64,000 bases of DNA from Myxococcales bacterium (GTDB taxonomy: Bacteria; Myxococcota_C; UBA6777), in contig JACKEL010000016.1 in the NCBI GenBank assembly GCA_020632975.1, positions 24,816 to 88,815 on the forward strand, read 5' to 3'. This document shows positions 27,786-36,757 of the stretch, piece by piece; the first letter of the stretch is position 1; the number at the start of each line of letters is the position of its first letter. The translations under genes were made by a program, and so were the position numbers. Below the pieces are notes generated by a model. The model was not told the DNA's origin, searched no databases, and saw only the letters and a list, made by a program, of their open reading frames with translations.

Positions 27786-28796
27786 CTAACGAGGCAAACG
27801 ACACAGCGCGATCTTCAAAGGGTGCTTCCCATCGAACGATGGAAAGTCCTCTTCGGGTGACAAGATCTCGATGGCCTCAAGTGGCTTCTCCGACTTTTGC
27901 GCACATCGAATCAGACTTTCTCTCCATTCTTCCAAGTCAACCTCTGCCACATTATTCACCGCCACCAAACTTCCCCCTGGAGATGTCGCAAGCAAGGCTG
28001 GTTTGAACAAACTTTGGTAATCGCGGACGAGGTCTACCGCCCCAAAAGGGGTGCGTGCAAAGCGCGGTGGATCGAGGAAAACGATATCAAAGGTACGCGA
28101 AGAAAAACGCGTATAGGACCGCCGCGAAGCTTTTCCTTTGATGGGCAAGCCCGCAAGTTGACGCATCACAGGGATCGCATCTTCATGCAAGAAACGCAGC
28201 GACTTTCCTTCTGTGAGGCCGTTGCACTCGGCATTTTCGCGCCCCCACGTCAGATTCGACGAAGCGAAGTCCACATTCCAGACCTCACGTGCACCCGCAG
28301 CCGCCGCGACGATCCCCATCGTGCAGGTATAAGCGAATAGATTGAGGACAGAAGCGCCCTTGGCATGGGCTCGCATCCACCGCCGCCCAGCGCGCATATC
28401 CAGGAAAAACAATGGATCGATCCCACGGTGACGCCCTTGCACCCGAAAGGTCAGTCCCATCTCTTTGCAAGTCATGGGAACAAGAGCTTCAGGGCTGGGT
28501 TGGTGCCATGGGGAAAAGTCTTGCTTGGCCCCTTTGGTACGGTGGTTATAGACAAGATGCTTGGCATCAGGGAGCTTTTCTTGCCAGAATCCCCCGATGG
28601 CATCGCGTTCTTCATCGTTCAAAGGGTCGCCAAAACTCTGGATCATCAACAGCGGACCATAGCGATCCACGGTGACTTTTGGCATCCCTTCGACGGCTCC
28701 ATGAAAAAGGCGATAAGCCTCGGTCTCTTCGGCATGTAGTGCATCCAACAAAGGTTGTCGTCGCAACCAAGCCGTCTCCATGATCTCCTGTACCAT
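27786..28796 (-). CDS. Class I SAM-dependent methyltransferase, RlmI/COG1092-like
   Basis: 336 residues. N-terminal RNA-binding-type segment (EAYRLFHGAVEGMPKVTVDRYG). The Rossmann methyltransferase domain has RGIDPLFFLDMRAGRRWM, VLNLFAYTCTMGIVAAAAGA (motif I), WNVDFASSNLTWGRENAECNG, and the catalytic motif FLDPPRFA. This order matches 23S rRNA m5C methyltransferases of the RlmI/RlmK type, but the PUA domain normally at the N-terminus is reduced or absent. It is followed at 16 bases' distance (upstream on the strand) by the RNase Z-like gene, so the pair may be co-transcribed as RNA-processing genes. Confidence 0.82.
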   Translation of the reverse strand: MVQEIMETAWLRRQPLLDALHAEETEAYRLFHGAVEGMPKVTVDRYGPLLMIQSFGDPLNDEERDAIGGFWQEKLPDAKHLVYNHRTKGAKQDFSPWHQPSPEALVPMTCKEMGLTFRVQGRHRGIDPLFFLDMRAGRRWMRAHAKGASVLNLFAYTCTMGIVAAAAGAREVWNVDFASSNLTWGRENAECNGLTEGKSLRFLHEDAIPVMRQLAGLPIKGKASRRSYTRFSSRTFDIVFLDPPRFARTPFGAVDLVRDYQSLFKPALLATSPGGSLVAVNNVAEVDLEEWRESLIRCAQKSEKPLEAIEILSPEEDFPSFDGKHPLKIALCRLPR

Positions 28797-28811
28797 CGGG
28801 ACTTTTCTCTC

Positions 28812-29681
28812 CTACCCAAACATCTTTGTGGGGACCACCTCATCAAACAACTGACCAGGCAGCACCACGTGGATACGTTCACGCAAAGCTGCGTCTGTCA
28901 CGAGCGTATCCAACGCAGCCATGATCTCTTGGGCTGTATAACGCACAGAGAAATGAAAGAGTAGGAGCCGTTCTGCTTCCAATCGCACAAAAGCCTCGAT
29001 GGCTTCGGTCAAAGTGCTGTGAACATAAGAGGTATCAGGATCAAGAAAAGTCGCTTCGTGGATCAACAACATCGCCCCACGCGAAGGCTCGTCCTCAAGA
29101 GGCTTTCCGTCTCCAGAGAAGGCCACCACAGGGACTTCGACCACGTCGCTCATCGCTTCGCGGCCCTTTTCTTGGATCAGCTCGCGGATCGCTTGACCAC
29201 CGAGCTTAACGTACTCAGGACGGAGTTTGAGCCGCGTTTGGGAGATGCGATACGCCAAGCACAGATCGTAATCCACGTGCTTTGCTTCCATCGCGATCAC
29301 TTCAAGTTCACGACCATAACGCAAAGGCACCCGATCTCCCGGCATCATAGGATTCAATTCGACCATCTGCTCCCAATCGCGAAACTCACTCGAAAAGTAC
29401 GCAAACAAGCGTTGAAAGACCCCAGAAGTCGCGGGATAGCTCACGCGCAAAGGAGGCACAGACTGTTCACTCTGAAAGATCCCCCTCCTTCTCATCATGA
29501 TCAAAAGGCGCAAACCTGTGAAATGATCGATGTGTGCGTGCGACAAAAAGACGTCGTGAATCCCCAAAGCACGGGACTCTAGGAACAAACCAAGGCCCTC
29601 TCCTGCATCAAACAGTAGATGCAGCGGCTCCAAATAAAACCAATTGGATAACAGAGCTTTCGAATAAGCCGTGATACGCAT
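28812..29681 (-). CDS. Ribonuclease Z-like metallo-beta-lactamase fold protein
   Basis: 289 residues from ATG 29681 (GAGAGGAAACG upstream). Metal-binding motif VFLSHAHIDHFTGL near residue 50, plus the late motif LLLFHFSVRYTAQEI, which matches the HFSxRY signature of tRNase Z. Other ligands are expected in LLIHEATFLD. It is shorter than RNase Z and has no clear exosite arm, so it could be a tRNA 3'-processing enzyme or a related hydrolase. It lies upstream of the methyltransferase gene on the same strand. Confidence 0.78.
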   Translation of the reverse strand: MRITAYSKALLSNWFYLEPLHLLFDAGEGLGLFLESRALGIHDVFLSHAHIDHFTGLRLLIMMRRRGIFQSEQSVPPLRVSYPATSGVFQRLFAYFSSEFRDWEQMVELNPMMPGDRVPLRYGRELEVIAMEAKHVDYDLCLAYRISQTRLKLRPEYVKLGGQAIRELIQEKGREAMSDVVEVPVVAFSGDGKPLEDEPSRGAMLLIHEATFLDPDTSYVHSTLTEAIEAFVRLEAERLLLFHFSVRYTAQEIMAALDTLVTDAALRERIHVVLPGQLFDEVVPTKMFG

Positions 29682-29767
29682 CGTTTCCTCTCCCAATGCA
29701 AAAGCTGACCACAGATTTCTCCTGTAGCAGACGACCCGCTACTGCGAAGGTTCGATGGAAGGCGAGA

Positions 29768-30808
29768 TCAGCGAGGAAGAGGACGACGAGAAGAAGGCGG
29801 ACCCTTAGGACATGCGACGTGTTCTTGCTCAGACACCAAAAATCCTGAAGGCGACCAGATCCGCGTTACGCCGCAAGGTTCGCCAAGATGATAAAAGAAC
29901 TCCATACGCTTTTCGCCATTGGACATCCAAAAGAGATGATGCCCGTGACGTCGGTTCTTACGGAAAAACATCGACGAGGCTTTTTGACCATTCGCATGCC
30001 AAGACACCAGTTGGCCTTCCAGATCTCCTTGGTGATAATGTCGGACTTTTTCTAAGTTGCCTTGCGCGTGCCAGTTTTTCCAAGTCCCATCGCGTCGCCC
30101 GTGGAGATGCTGTCCCTCTTCGGCCTTTTGACCATTTTCGTACCAACGCAGGGAAGGCCCATGCATCTTGCCATGAAGGTACGTAACAAGCCGCATCTTC
30201 CGACCATTGGGAAACCACCAGATCGCAGCGCCTTCTCTGCGGCCGTCCATCCAAAAGTCTTCAGACCAACGTTGTCCACCTCGGTACCACCGCCAAGTCC
30301 GCAGATAACGCACCCGCGGCAACACCAAAGCCGAGACCACACGAGAAGAAGGCCGCGAAGCAACGCGCGAAGAAGGCCGCGAAGACGGGGATATCCGTTG
30401 ACTCACAGGACGTGAAGTCGGCACAGGCTGCGCCTTCTTTAACAAGCTCTCTCGCGGCGGAAGGCCGACCCACCAAGTCTTTCGCGAAGTCATCTGACCA
30501 TGAAGATAGAAAGACTCCATCTGGCGACTTCCATCTTGCAACCAGAAGGTCTCGCGCATGTGTTTTTTGCCATACCACCACTGACGCAGCAGACGCGCCT
30601 TGCCATTGGGCCAACAACGACGCTCCGTTCCGTGTTTTTTCGCTGCTTCCTGCTTTTTCTGTGGGTCGCGTTTCATCGCAGGCACGGCCTCTTTGCAAGG
30701 AGCAGACGCCCACGCGTTTCCTTCCGCACACAACAGGCCCAACACGCCACAGATCAACCACCACGCTGTTTTTTGCGCCATCTTTGCAACTCGCCTTTGT
30801 CTATCCAT
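29768..30808 (-). CDS. Exported MORN-type (YwqK-like) repeat protein
   Basis: 346 residues with an N-terminal signal (TAWWLICGVLGLLCAEGNAWA). Two blocks of toxin-antitoxin YwqK/MORN_2 repeats follow: W-x-x-G-x-x-M/x-x-x-x-F-x-x-G, such as WYENGQKAEEGQHLHGRRDG, WHAQGNLEKVRHYHQGDLEG and WHANGQKASSMFF. A Ser/Arg/Pro-rich linker around residues 125-165 separates the blocks. Such repeats form beta-hairpin solenoids; function is unknown. It starts 6 bases downstream of the helicase stop, so it is co-transcribed with it. Confidence 0.75.
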   Translation of the reverse strand: MDRQRRVAKMAQKTAWWLICGVLGLLCAEGNAWASAPCKEAVPAMKRDPQKKQEAAKKHGTERRCWPNGKARLLRQWWYGKKHMRETFWLQDGSRQMESFYLHGQMTSRKTWWVGLPPRESLLKKAQPVPTSRPVSQRISPSSRPSSRVASRPSSRVVSALVLPRVRYLRTWRWYRGGQRWSEDFWMDGRREGAAIWWFPNGRKMRLVTYLHGKMHGPSLRWYENGQKAEEGQHLHGRRDGTWKNWHAQGNLEKVRHYHQGDLEGQLVSWHANGQKASSMFFRKNRRHGHHLFWMSNGEKRMEFFYHLGEPCGVTRIWSPSGFLVSEQEHVACPKGPPSSRRPLPR

Positions 30809-30814
30809 GGGTGC

Positions 30815-32764
30815 CTATCCTTCGCATTCAAAAGGAGGCGCCTCATCATCCCAAGCACTCAGCCAACCATCCATACACTGCGCATATTCCAAAAAAGACT
30901 GGTAAAAAGCCTCGCTCCCCAACGTCGCGCTATCCCCCACCACCAACAAAAAGCGTCTTGCTCGCGTCAGCGCCACATTCATACGGCGGATATCCTTCAA
31001 AAATCCGATCTGTCCGTCATCATTGGAACGCACAAGATCCACGATAATCGCTTCTTTTTCTCGGCCTTGGAATCCATCGACAGTATCGATCTCCAAACCT
31101 TGATGATAAGGCTCAGACAAAAGCTCGCGCAAAGCTCGAACCTGCGCATAATAGGGCGTAATCACCGCAACATCTACAGGCGCGACACCACGCCCCAACA
31201 ACCGAAGAACCTCTGCGGCGACACGTTCGGCCTGTTCGGGGTTTGCGACGCTCGGATCTTCTTGTGAACTGGTCTCTGTCCAACCTTTTCCCGCAGTATC
31301 GAGAAAGATCAATGGATGCGCTCGCAAGGGATCTTCCGCCACATCTGGGAGTTGTTCTAGGCGATGTTCGCGGTTCCCTTCAGCGGCGATCAGTGCGCCA
31401 CCATACAATTCATCCGAAGGGAAGGTCATAATCGTCTCGTGCATACGATACTGGATGGTCAACATCGCAAGCAGTTTGTCTCGTTGCTCTTCGTAAAGTC
31501 GCGCAAAGATCGTCTCTCCGAGCCCTTGGCGCTCTGCGTCAGGGTCGATGATCGTAGGCGGCAACTGCATGGGATCGCCAGCCATCACGACACGCCGCGC
31601 CCTCGACAGTGCGGAAAGCGCCAAAGGATCGACAGCTTGGGTCGCTTCATCAAGGACCACAAGATCAAAGCGACGTTTCCCCATCACGGAAGAGTCGGCC
31701 CCTGCGGCTGTTGCGCAGATCACTTGTGCTTGTCCCAAGATCATCTCTTGGGCACCTTTAAGATGTTTTCGAGCATCTTGCATCAAACCACGCGCTTCTT
31801 CTTTCAAGGTAAGCCGTTCTGCGCGCGGTAGCTCCCCACGACTGATCTTGCGCTCGATACGATTGCGGATCTCTCGGGCCTCCCGCATCCAACGCCGTGC
31901 CATCGCAAACTCTTCGGTCTTTTCGAGCTTTGCATCCATCGTGTGCGCTTCAATCTTTGCAGAAACCCGCGCAGGATGCCCCAAACGCACCAAAGATATC
32001 CCCGCATCCACGAGCCTTTCGGCCAAGTTATCTACCGCGGTATTGCTCGCAGCCGTCGCAAGAACGGACTCCCCACGACGCACCGCTTGTACGACAACTT
32101 CTACCAAAGTCCGCGTTTTCCCCGTCCCTGGCGGCCCATGAATCAAAGCCACATCTTCAGCGGACAAAGCCATGCGAACAGCCTCTTGTTGCGGCTCATT
32201 CAAGCCTGCATCCGCCCAATGTAGTGTAGGTTTGCTTGCGAAAAGTGCGGGAGATTGGCCAAAAAAGATCTCGCGTAAACGAGCGGAGTCTTTGCCACCT
32301 TGCGCTTGTTTGAAGGCAAGGATCGCTTGTGCCCCACGCTGAAAGGTCACTTGTGGATCATCTCGATCCAGCGAAAAGTTCCCTTGTTCGAGGCGATCTA
32401 CCAAGTCATCGACCATCACCCCCAAGCGTTCGCCACGTCTGCGCGAAACCACCCCCATCACAGCTTCAGGGCTATCAGGATCATCCCACCACAAACGCAC
32501 GGGATCTCCCGAGCCGATGCGCAGTTTGTCGAGTCCTTCTTTGGCCATCGTGATCAGCCACAACAACAACCGTCCGCCGGGTGCTGCGTCAACTTCTACG
32601 ATCCGCAACTCTGTGAGCGCGTAACCTTCCCCCACGCGCTCTGCGAGCGTTTTGGCCCGTCGTTCCTCCAAAAAGCGCGCGTGGGTTGCATCGCGTTCCT
32701 GTTGCCAAAGTGCCTCAAGACGTTCCAAGCGCTCTTTTGCGTTCATCCAACCAAGGTCCCCCAA
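30815..32764 (-). CDS. IGHMBP2/SMUBP2-like superfamily 1 helicase
   Basis: 649 residues, typical for bacterial members. Walker A HGPPGTGKTRTLVEVV (about 210), motif Ia ATAASNTAVDN, Walker B VLDEATQAVDPLAL, motif III MAGDPMQLPPT, then IQYRMHETI, VITPYYAQV, VDGFQGREKEAIIVDLVRSN and MNVALTRARRFLLVVGD. All SF1 motifs are intact. Family members unwind RNA or DNA 5' to 3'. Gene order on the strand is HEAT protein, this helicase, MORN protein, each separated by six bases, indicating an operon. Confidence 0.92.
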   Translation of the reverse strand: MGDLGWMNAKERLERLEALWQQERDATHARFLEERRAKTLAERVGEGYALTELRIVEVDAAPGGRLLLWLITMAKEGLDKLRIGSGDPVRLWWDDPDSPEAVMGVVSRRRGERLGVMVDDLVDRLEQGNFSLDRDDPQVTFQRGAQAILAFKQAQGGKDSARLREIFFGQSPALFASKPTLHWADAGLNEPQQEAVRMALSAEDVALIHGPPGTGKTRTLVEVVVQAVRRGESVLATAASNTAVDNLAERLVDAGISLVRLGHPARVSAKIEAHTMDAKLEKTEEFAMARRWMREAREIRNRIERKISRGELPRAERLTLKEEARGLMQDARKHLKGAQEMILGQAQVICATAAGADSSVMGKRRFDLVVLDEATQAVDPLALSALSRARRVVMAGDPMQLPPTIIDPDAERQGLGETIFARLYEEQRDKLLAMLTIQYRMHETIMTFPSDELYGGALIAAEGNREHRLEQLPDVAEDPLRAHPLIFLDTAGKGWTETSSQEDPSVANPEQAERVAAEVLRLLGRGVAPVDVAVITPYYAQVRALRELLSEPYHQGLEIDTVDGFQGREKEAIIVDLVRSNDDGQIGFLKDIRRMNVALTRARRFLLVVGDSATLGSEAFYQSFLEYAQCMDGWLSAWDDEAPPFECEG

Positions 32765-32770
32765 AAAAGA

Positions 32771-34270
32771 TTATGCGGAGAAAAAAGCTTCATCCAGTTC
32801 GTCGTCATTTCCATCGAAAAAGTGATTGAGATCGAAGTCTGCCCAACGTTTTTGCAAGATCGACAGCGCAAAAGCAGTGGTGGGTTTGTTGCGGAAAGAT
32901 GGGGGTGAGTGAGCGATCGCATCATGAAGCGCAGCTTCTACGTACTCACGTCCCAACTGCACAAGCGCGTCAAATGCGGCGCTTTGGACCCACTCATCAT
33001 CATGCAACAAAAGCTGAATCAACGTAGGAACCGAAGCAGACGCAGCATCTCCAAGTTTCCCAAGAGCAAAAGCCGCATCTCGACGAACCCACTCGCTTTC
33101 GTCCTGTAAGGCCGTGGTGAGGGCTTGGATGATCTCTGAACGATGGCTTCCAATTCTTCCAAGAGCATCCACCGCAGCGCTACGACGGTTGGGATCGGGA
33201 TCTTGCAGTCGGGTTTCGATGTGTTGCCAGATCTCCTTGGCTTCAGGGCGGATCTGATGAAGAGCTTCTGAAGCCGCCATCCAAACTCCCCAAGCATCGT
33301 CTCGTAGGGCTTCTGCAAGTTCAGGGATGGCGGGCTCTGCGGCTTTTTTCATAAAGCCCAAGGCTTCGGCCGCTGCCATACGAACCCACTTGCGACCTTC
33401 GCGCAGAGAGTCACGCAACGCGGCAACAGCCTTTGATGCTGCGTCCCCAAAAGCCCCCAAAGACTTTGCGGCAGCCGCACGCACTTGATCTTCGCTATCA
33501 TGCAACGCGGCTTCGAGTGCTTCGAGGACTTGGGGTTCAGGTTCACCGATACCACCCAAAGCCTCGGATGCTGCGGCACGACAGCGAGGCTCACTGTCTT
33601 TCATCAAAAGCAAAAGATCGGGGATCGCGTCTTTGGCAGCCTTCCCCAAAAAGCCCAGTGCACGGGCAGCATGAAAGCGCACAAATCCATGGGAGTCTCG
33701 AAGCGCTTGCATCAGGGGCATCGCCCCCACAGACTCCAATGCGGCCCGTCCCATCGACACCAGCGACGACGAAGCATGGAGTCGCACCACCCCTTCGGGA
33801 TCTTGAAGGGCTTTTTGAAGCGCTTCCACCACAGCAGGAGTATGCAAACGCAAAGCCCCCAAAGCCCAGGCAGCACGGCCACGAACAGCACCATTTTCGC
33901 TTTGCAACTTCTCAAGCAAAGGAGCTTCCATCTGTGAGGAAGGCCAACGCAGCTTTTCAAGCAAAGCTTCCACAACCGCGAGTCGTACAGGCTCTGAAGC
34001 ATCGCACATCAGGCCCAAAAGACACTCTTGTGCAGAGAGAGGCAGTTCTCCCACACGCGCAAGTGTCCATACCGCCGAAACCCGCAGTGTTTCGAGATAA
34101 CGAGGGGCCGTCGCTTTGCACAGCAGTTCGAGTTCTTCTTCGCTGTGCGTCTCCTCTTCGATGCTCTCTTCTAATTGTTTGATCAAGGCCCGCACATCAC
34201 CCGAAGGTGCCGAAAGATAAGCCCTCAACTGTGACCACTTGTTGTCTTTTTTTTGCGGTGCCTGATCCAT
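32771..34270 (-). CDS. Cytoplasmic HEAT-repeat protein
   Basis: About 499 residues from ATG 34270 (GGAG nine bases upstream). It lacks a signal peptide, unlike the other HEAT protein in this window. Twelve or so HEAT repeats are visible: LLCDASEPVRLAVVEALLEKL, ALQDPEGVVRLHASSSLVSMG, ALRDSHGFVRFHAARALGFLG, ALHDSEDQVRAAAAKSLGAFG, ALQDESEWVRRDAAFALGKLG. It ends in an acidic tail (DDELDEAFFSA). It opens a three-gene unit with the helicase and the MORN protein, so it may be an adaptor of the helicase; that link is inference. Confidence 0.82.
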   Translation of the reverse strand: MDQAPQKKDNKWSQLRAYLSAPSGDVRALIKQLEESIEEETHSEEELELLCKATAPRYLETLRVSAVWTLARVGELPLSAQECLLGLMCDASEPVRLAVVEALLEKLRWPSSQMEAPLLEKLQSENGAVRGRAAWALGALRLHTPAVVEALQKALQDPEGVVRLHASSSLVSMGRAALESVGAMPLMQALRDSHGFVRFHAARALGFLGKAAKDAIPDLLLLMKDSEPRCRAAASEALGGIGEPEPQVLEALEAALHDSEDQVRAAAAKSLGAFGDAASKAVAALRDSLREGRKWVRMAAAEALGFMKKAAEPAIPELAEALRDDAWGVWMAASEALHQIRPEAKEIWQHIETRLQDPDPNRRSAAVDALGRIGSHRSEIIQALTTALQDESEWVRRDAAFALGKLGDAASASVPTLIQLLLHDDEWVQSAAFDALVQLGREYVEAALHDAIAHSPPSFRNKPTTAFALSILQKRWADFDLNHFFDGNDDELDEAFFSA

Positions 34271-34589
34271 CGTAGCGTTCTCCAAAATTAACACGAATAA
34301 TCTTGCTTACAATCTCTTTATGGCTCCCCAAAGGCACACAAACGCCTTACCTCACGAGAAAAAGCCCCATCCATCCTATTCGTACCCACAGGACCGCGCT
34401 CAGAGGTGCTTTTCTCTTCAAAAGTATCGGCATCCACAAGCAAAAGTTGCAAGGGCAAAAGCCCTACTTTTGCGCACAATGGGAAGCCTGACGTATCTAT
34501 GCCCAAAACATTGACGAAAGACCATCCTAGGGAAGTCGTTTCGCTTTGCAAGCATTTCTTGTCTTTTTGCTGTTTGGAAGGGAGGATTT
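34271..34589. other. Intergenic stretch
   Basis: It contains the promoter region of the HEAT/helicase unit (AT-rich around 34285-34320) and the 3' flank of the phosphodiesterase gene. Short open frames here have no ribosome site or recognisable content. Confidence 0.4.
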
Positions 34590-35975
34590 TTAGAGGCAGT
34601 GTAAGCGGGAACGCCCGTCCATCCCGCTGGGACGGCGTACACCAAGCAACCAAAGTGCGGTTGCAGCAGTATCATACGTGTGGATAGGCGAAGAAAGCGC
34701 ACAACGTTTCTTTTTCAAAGCACCCCCACCAAGGATCCAAGGGATATGGCGATCTTGTGGATGTGCGGTCCCGTGGGTGCGATCGTGTCCTCCATGATCA
34801 GCGGTCAAGATCAAGGCTGTTTCATCCCACCACTTTCGTTCTCGTAGGTAACGCACCAAACGTCCCAAAGACTCATCACTGCGCACCAAAGCCCGACGAT
34901 ACGCACTTGAGGGCGCAACAGCAGGCGAGCGAACCTCGTTGCCCCAACCAAACCAGTGACCCGCCCGATCGGGGTCACGAAGATGCCAGAACACAAACCG
35001 CAACGGATGTTGTTGGAGATGCGAAAGCAAGCCTGCCAAGACATCCAAAGCATGCGCATGTCGGCGAAACACAAGATAGCGATCGCGTTTTTGTACAAGG
35101 TGCATCAGCTTTTTCTTTGAAACAAAAAAGCCCGCAGCAAGGCCGTCTTTGCTCATCAAATCAAGGATCGTTGGGACATGAATCGCACCACGTCTTTTTT
35201 GAAAGCTGTTCCAACGCACCCCATGATGCTCCACTTTCAAGCCCGTCAACATCGACGTATGCGATGGTAACGTCAGACTGGGGATCACTGTGCGCGCTGA
35301 AAAAGTCCCAAGCCCCTCGCGTAACAACTCCGAAACAGCGGGGAGTTTCCCACGCTTCATCATCTCTCTCATCACAGAGGCTTTGGCGCCATCCCAACTG
35401 ATCAAAAACAAACGCCGCGCCAACGGCTTGCGCAAAGAAACACCCCGAACCAACGGGGCGCGGCCGCCTTGGGACTTTTTCTTCTTGACCTTCGCTCTAG
35501 AAGGAGCAGATGACAAAGCCCCACCCGAAAGAGGAGATCGGCTCGGCGTACGGGGCGCCATCTGTTTGAGCGTTTGAGCAAGAGGCTTCTTCGTCAGAGA
35601 CCTCTTTTGCGAAGAACGCACATCAACCTTAGAAAACAAAAATGGAGTCACAACCGTCGCTTTTCGTAGGGGCGCTTCTGAAAAGGTGCGAACTTTACGT
35701 TGCACCTGCAACTCATCTTGCCCCGTTCCCCAAACCCACAACAAACCACCACACACCACCAAGCGCAACCCTGGACGCAGCAAGGGCTGAAGTCCTTGCA
35801 GACGCTCTTGCAACATGCTCTGCCACTGGCCAAGCAAAGCCCACACACTCAAACGTTCGGCGTGTGTGCTACGCATACGGCCCTCAACAGGAAGCGGGGG
35901 CTGCCAAGCGGCTTGGTGACCCGAAAAAATCGAAGGTTTGGGAAAAAATGATTTATCCAACATCTTTCCATCCAA
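34590..35975 (-). CDS. AlkP-superfamily (type I phosphodiesterase/sulfatase-like) protein
   Basis: 461 residues from 35975; an ATG at 35879 with GAGG five bases upstream is also possible. One membrane or signal segment (LRLVVCGGLLWVWGTG) is followed by a Ser/Lys/Arg-rich linker. The catalytic domain begins near residue 190: LISWDGAKAS (first metal Asp), SLTLPSHTSMLTG (nucleophile region), DPDRAGHWFGWG, and LTADHGGHDRTHG (metal Asp/His pair). These match nucleotide pyrophosphatase/phosphodiesterases. The enzyme should work outside the cytoplasmic membrane; the substrate is unknown. Confidence 0.8.
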   Translation of the reverse strand: MDGKMLDKSFFPKPSIFSGHQAAWQPPLPVEGRMRSTHAERLSVWALLGQWQSMLQERLQGLQPLLRPGLRLVVCGGLLWVWGTGQDELQVQRKVRTFSEAPLRKATVVTPFLFSKVDVRSSQKRSLTKKPLAQTLKQMAPRTPSRSPLSGGALSSAPSRAKVKKKKSQGGRAPLVRGVSLRKPLARRLFLISWDGAKASVMREMMKRGKLPAVSELLREGLGTFSARTVIPSLTLPSHTSMLTGLKVEHHGVRWNSFQKRRGAIHVPTILDLMSKDGLAAGFFVSKKKLMHLVQKRDRYLVFRRHAHALDVLAGLLSHLQQHPLRFVFWHLRDPDRAGHWFGWGNEVRSPAVAPSSAYRRALVRSDESLGRLVRYLRERKWWDETALILTADHGGHDRTHGTAHPQDRHIPWILGGGALKKKRCALSSPIHTYDTAATALWLLGVRRPSGMDGRSRLHCL

Positions 35976-36268
35976 ACAATGCTTGCATACACCTTTTTCA
36001 ACAAAGGCGACTTCTCTGGATCTTCTCCTTGGGTGCGTAAAAAGTTACACGCTCCATGCCCAAGAAACTATCTTTCGCGGGCCACTTTCAAAAAACAGGC
36101 CACCCTTCTGGCATTTCTTTTTGGCATGAGCTTCCAAGCGTCTTTTGCCTTGTGCTTGAAGGGAGCGAGGATCTATGTTATCCCTTGCGGGCGAGGTAAA
36201 GCGCCAACGAGCGCCCACCCGCGCGAAGCAAACGCCCCAAGCAAAGTCACGCGAACAGGAGCCTGTGC
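35976..36268. other. Intergenic stretch
   Basis: About 290 bases between the phosphodiesterase gene and the small membrane protein gene. Open frames exist on both strands but look unlike proteins and lack ribosome sites. I see no clear promoter, hairpin or repeat. Confidence 0.4.
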
Positions 36269-36601
36269 TTGAGCACGCCCCCACCAAAAAACCACCCTCT
36301 TCAAGCCCGTGTGGAGGCCTTGCGCCAACAGTGGATGTTGCGCGATCTCCTACGCTTTCTCCTCCCTGTGTTGGGGCATCTGCTGTTTTCTATCTTTTTG
36401 TTGCCACGAAACTGGCTCACTGCCGTGTTGGTCTTTTTCACGCCTTACTACGCGGCTTACGTCGTCTTCGAGTTTTGGTATGGTAGCCAAGAACGCAAAA
36501 AGTGGCGCGTGATCCCCGCGATGAGTTGGACCTTCAACCTCACTCTTTTCATCTTACTTCTCGCCATCGCCGTCTGGCTACGTCAGCAGTTTCGCCCCTG
36601 A
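36269..36601 (+). CDS. Small membrane protein, 110 aa
   Basis: Not recognised. TTG start with AGGAG seven bases upstream. A basic N-terminal helix is followed by two or three hydrophobic segments: LLRFLLPVLGHLLFSIFLL, WLTAVLVFFTPYYAAYVVF, and WTFNLTLFILLLAIAVWL. They are separated by a charged loop (GSQERKKWRVI). It is probably an inner-membrane protein. No partner gene is evident. Confidence 0.55.
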   Translation: MSTPPPKNHPLQARVEALRQQWMLRDLLRFLLPVLGHLLFSIFLLPRNWLTAVLVFFTPYYAAYVVFEFWYGSQERKKWRVIPAMSWTFNLTLFILLLAIAVWLRQQFRP

Positions 36602-36682
36602 GCCCAAGCCTGTCTCCCCACCGCCAAAAGCCCTTCCCACACACTCCCCAAACAGAATAAACGTGCCATCTTCATTACACGA

Positions 36683-36712
36683 TTGAACTTTCTGCAAAGT
36701 TTACGTTACAAT
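36683..36712 (+). promoter_or_regulatory. Sigma-70-type promoter of the 36758 lipoprotein gene
   Basis: TTGAAC (36683-36688), 18-base spacer, TACAAT (36707-36712), 45 bases before the start codon. GGAAGGAG precedes the ATG. Confidence 0.55.
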
Positions 36713-36757
36713 GCCCGTCGGCATCATGCATACGAAGCGTAAGGAAGGAGTTTTTTC

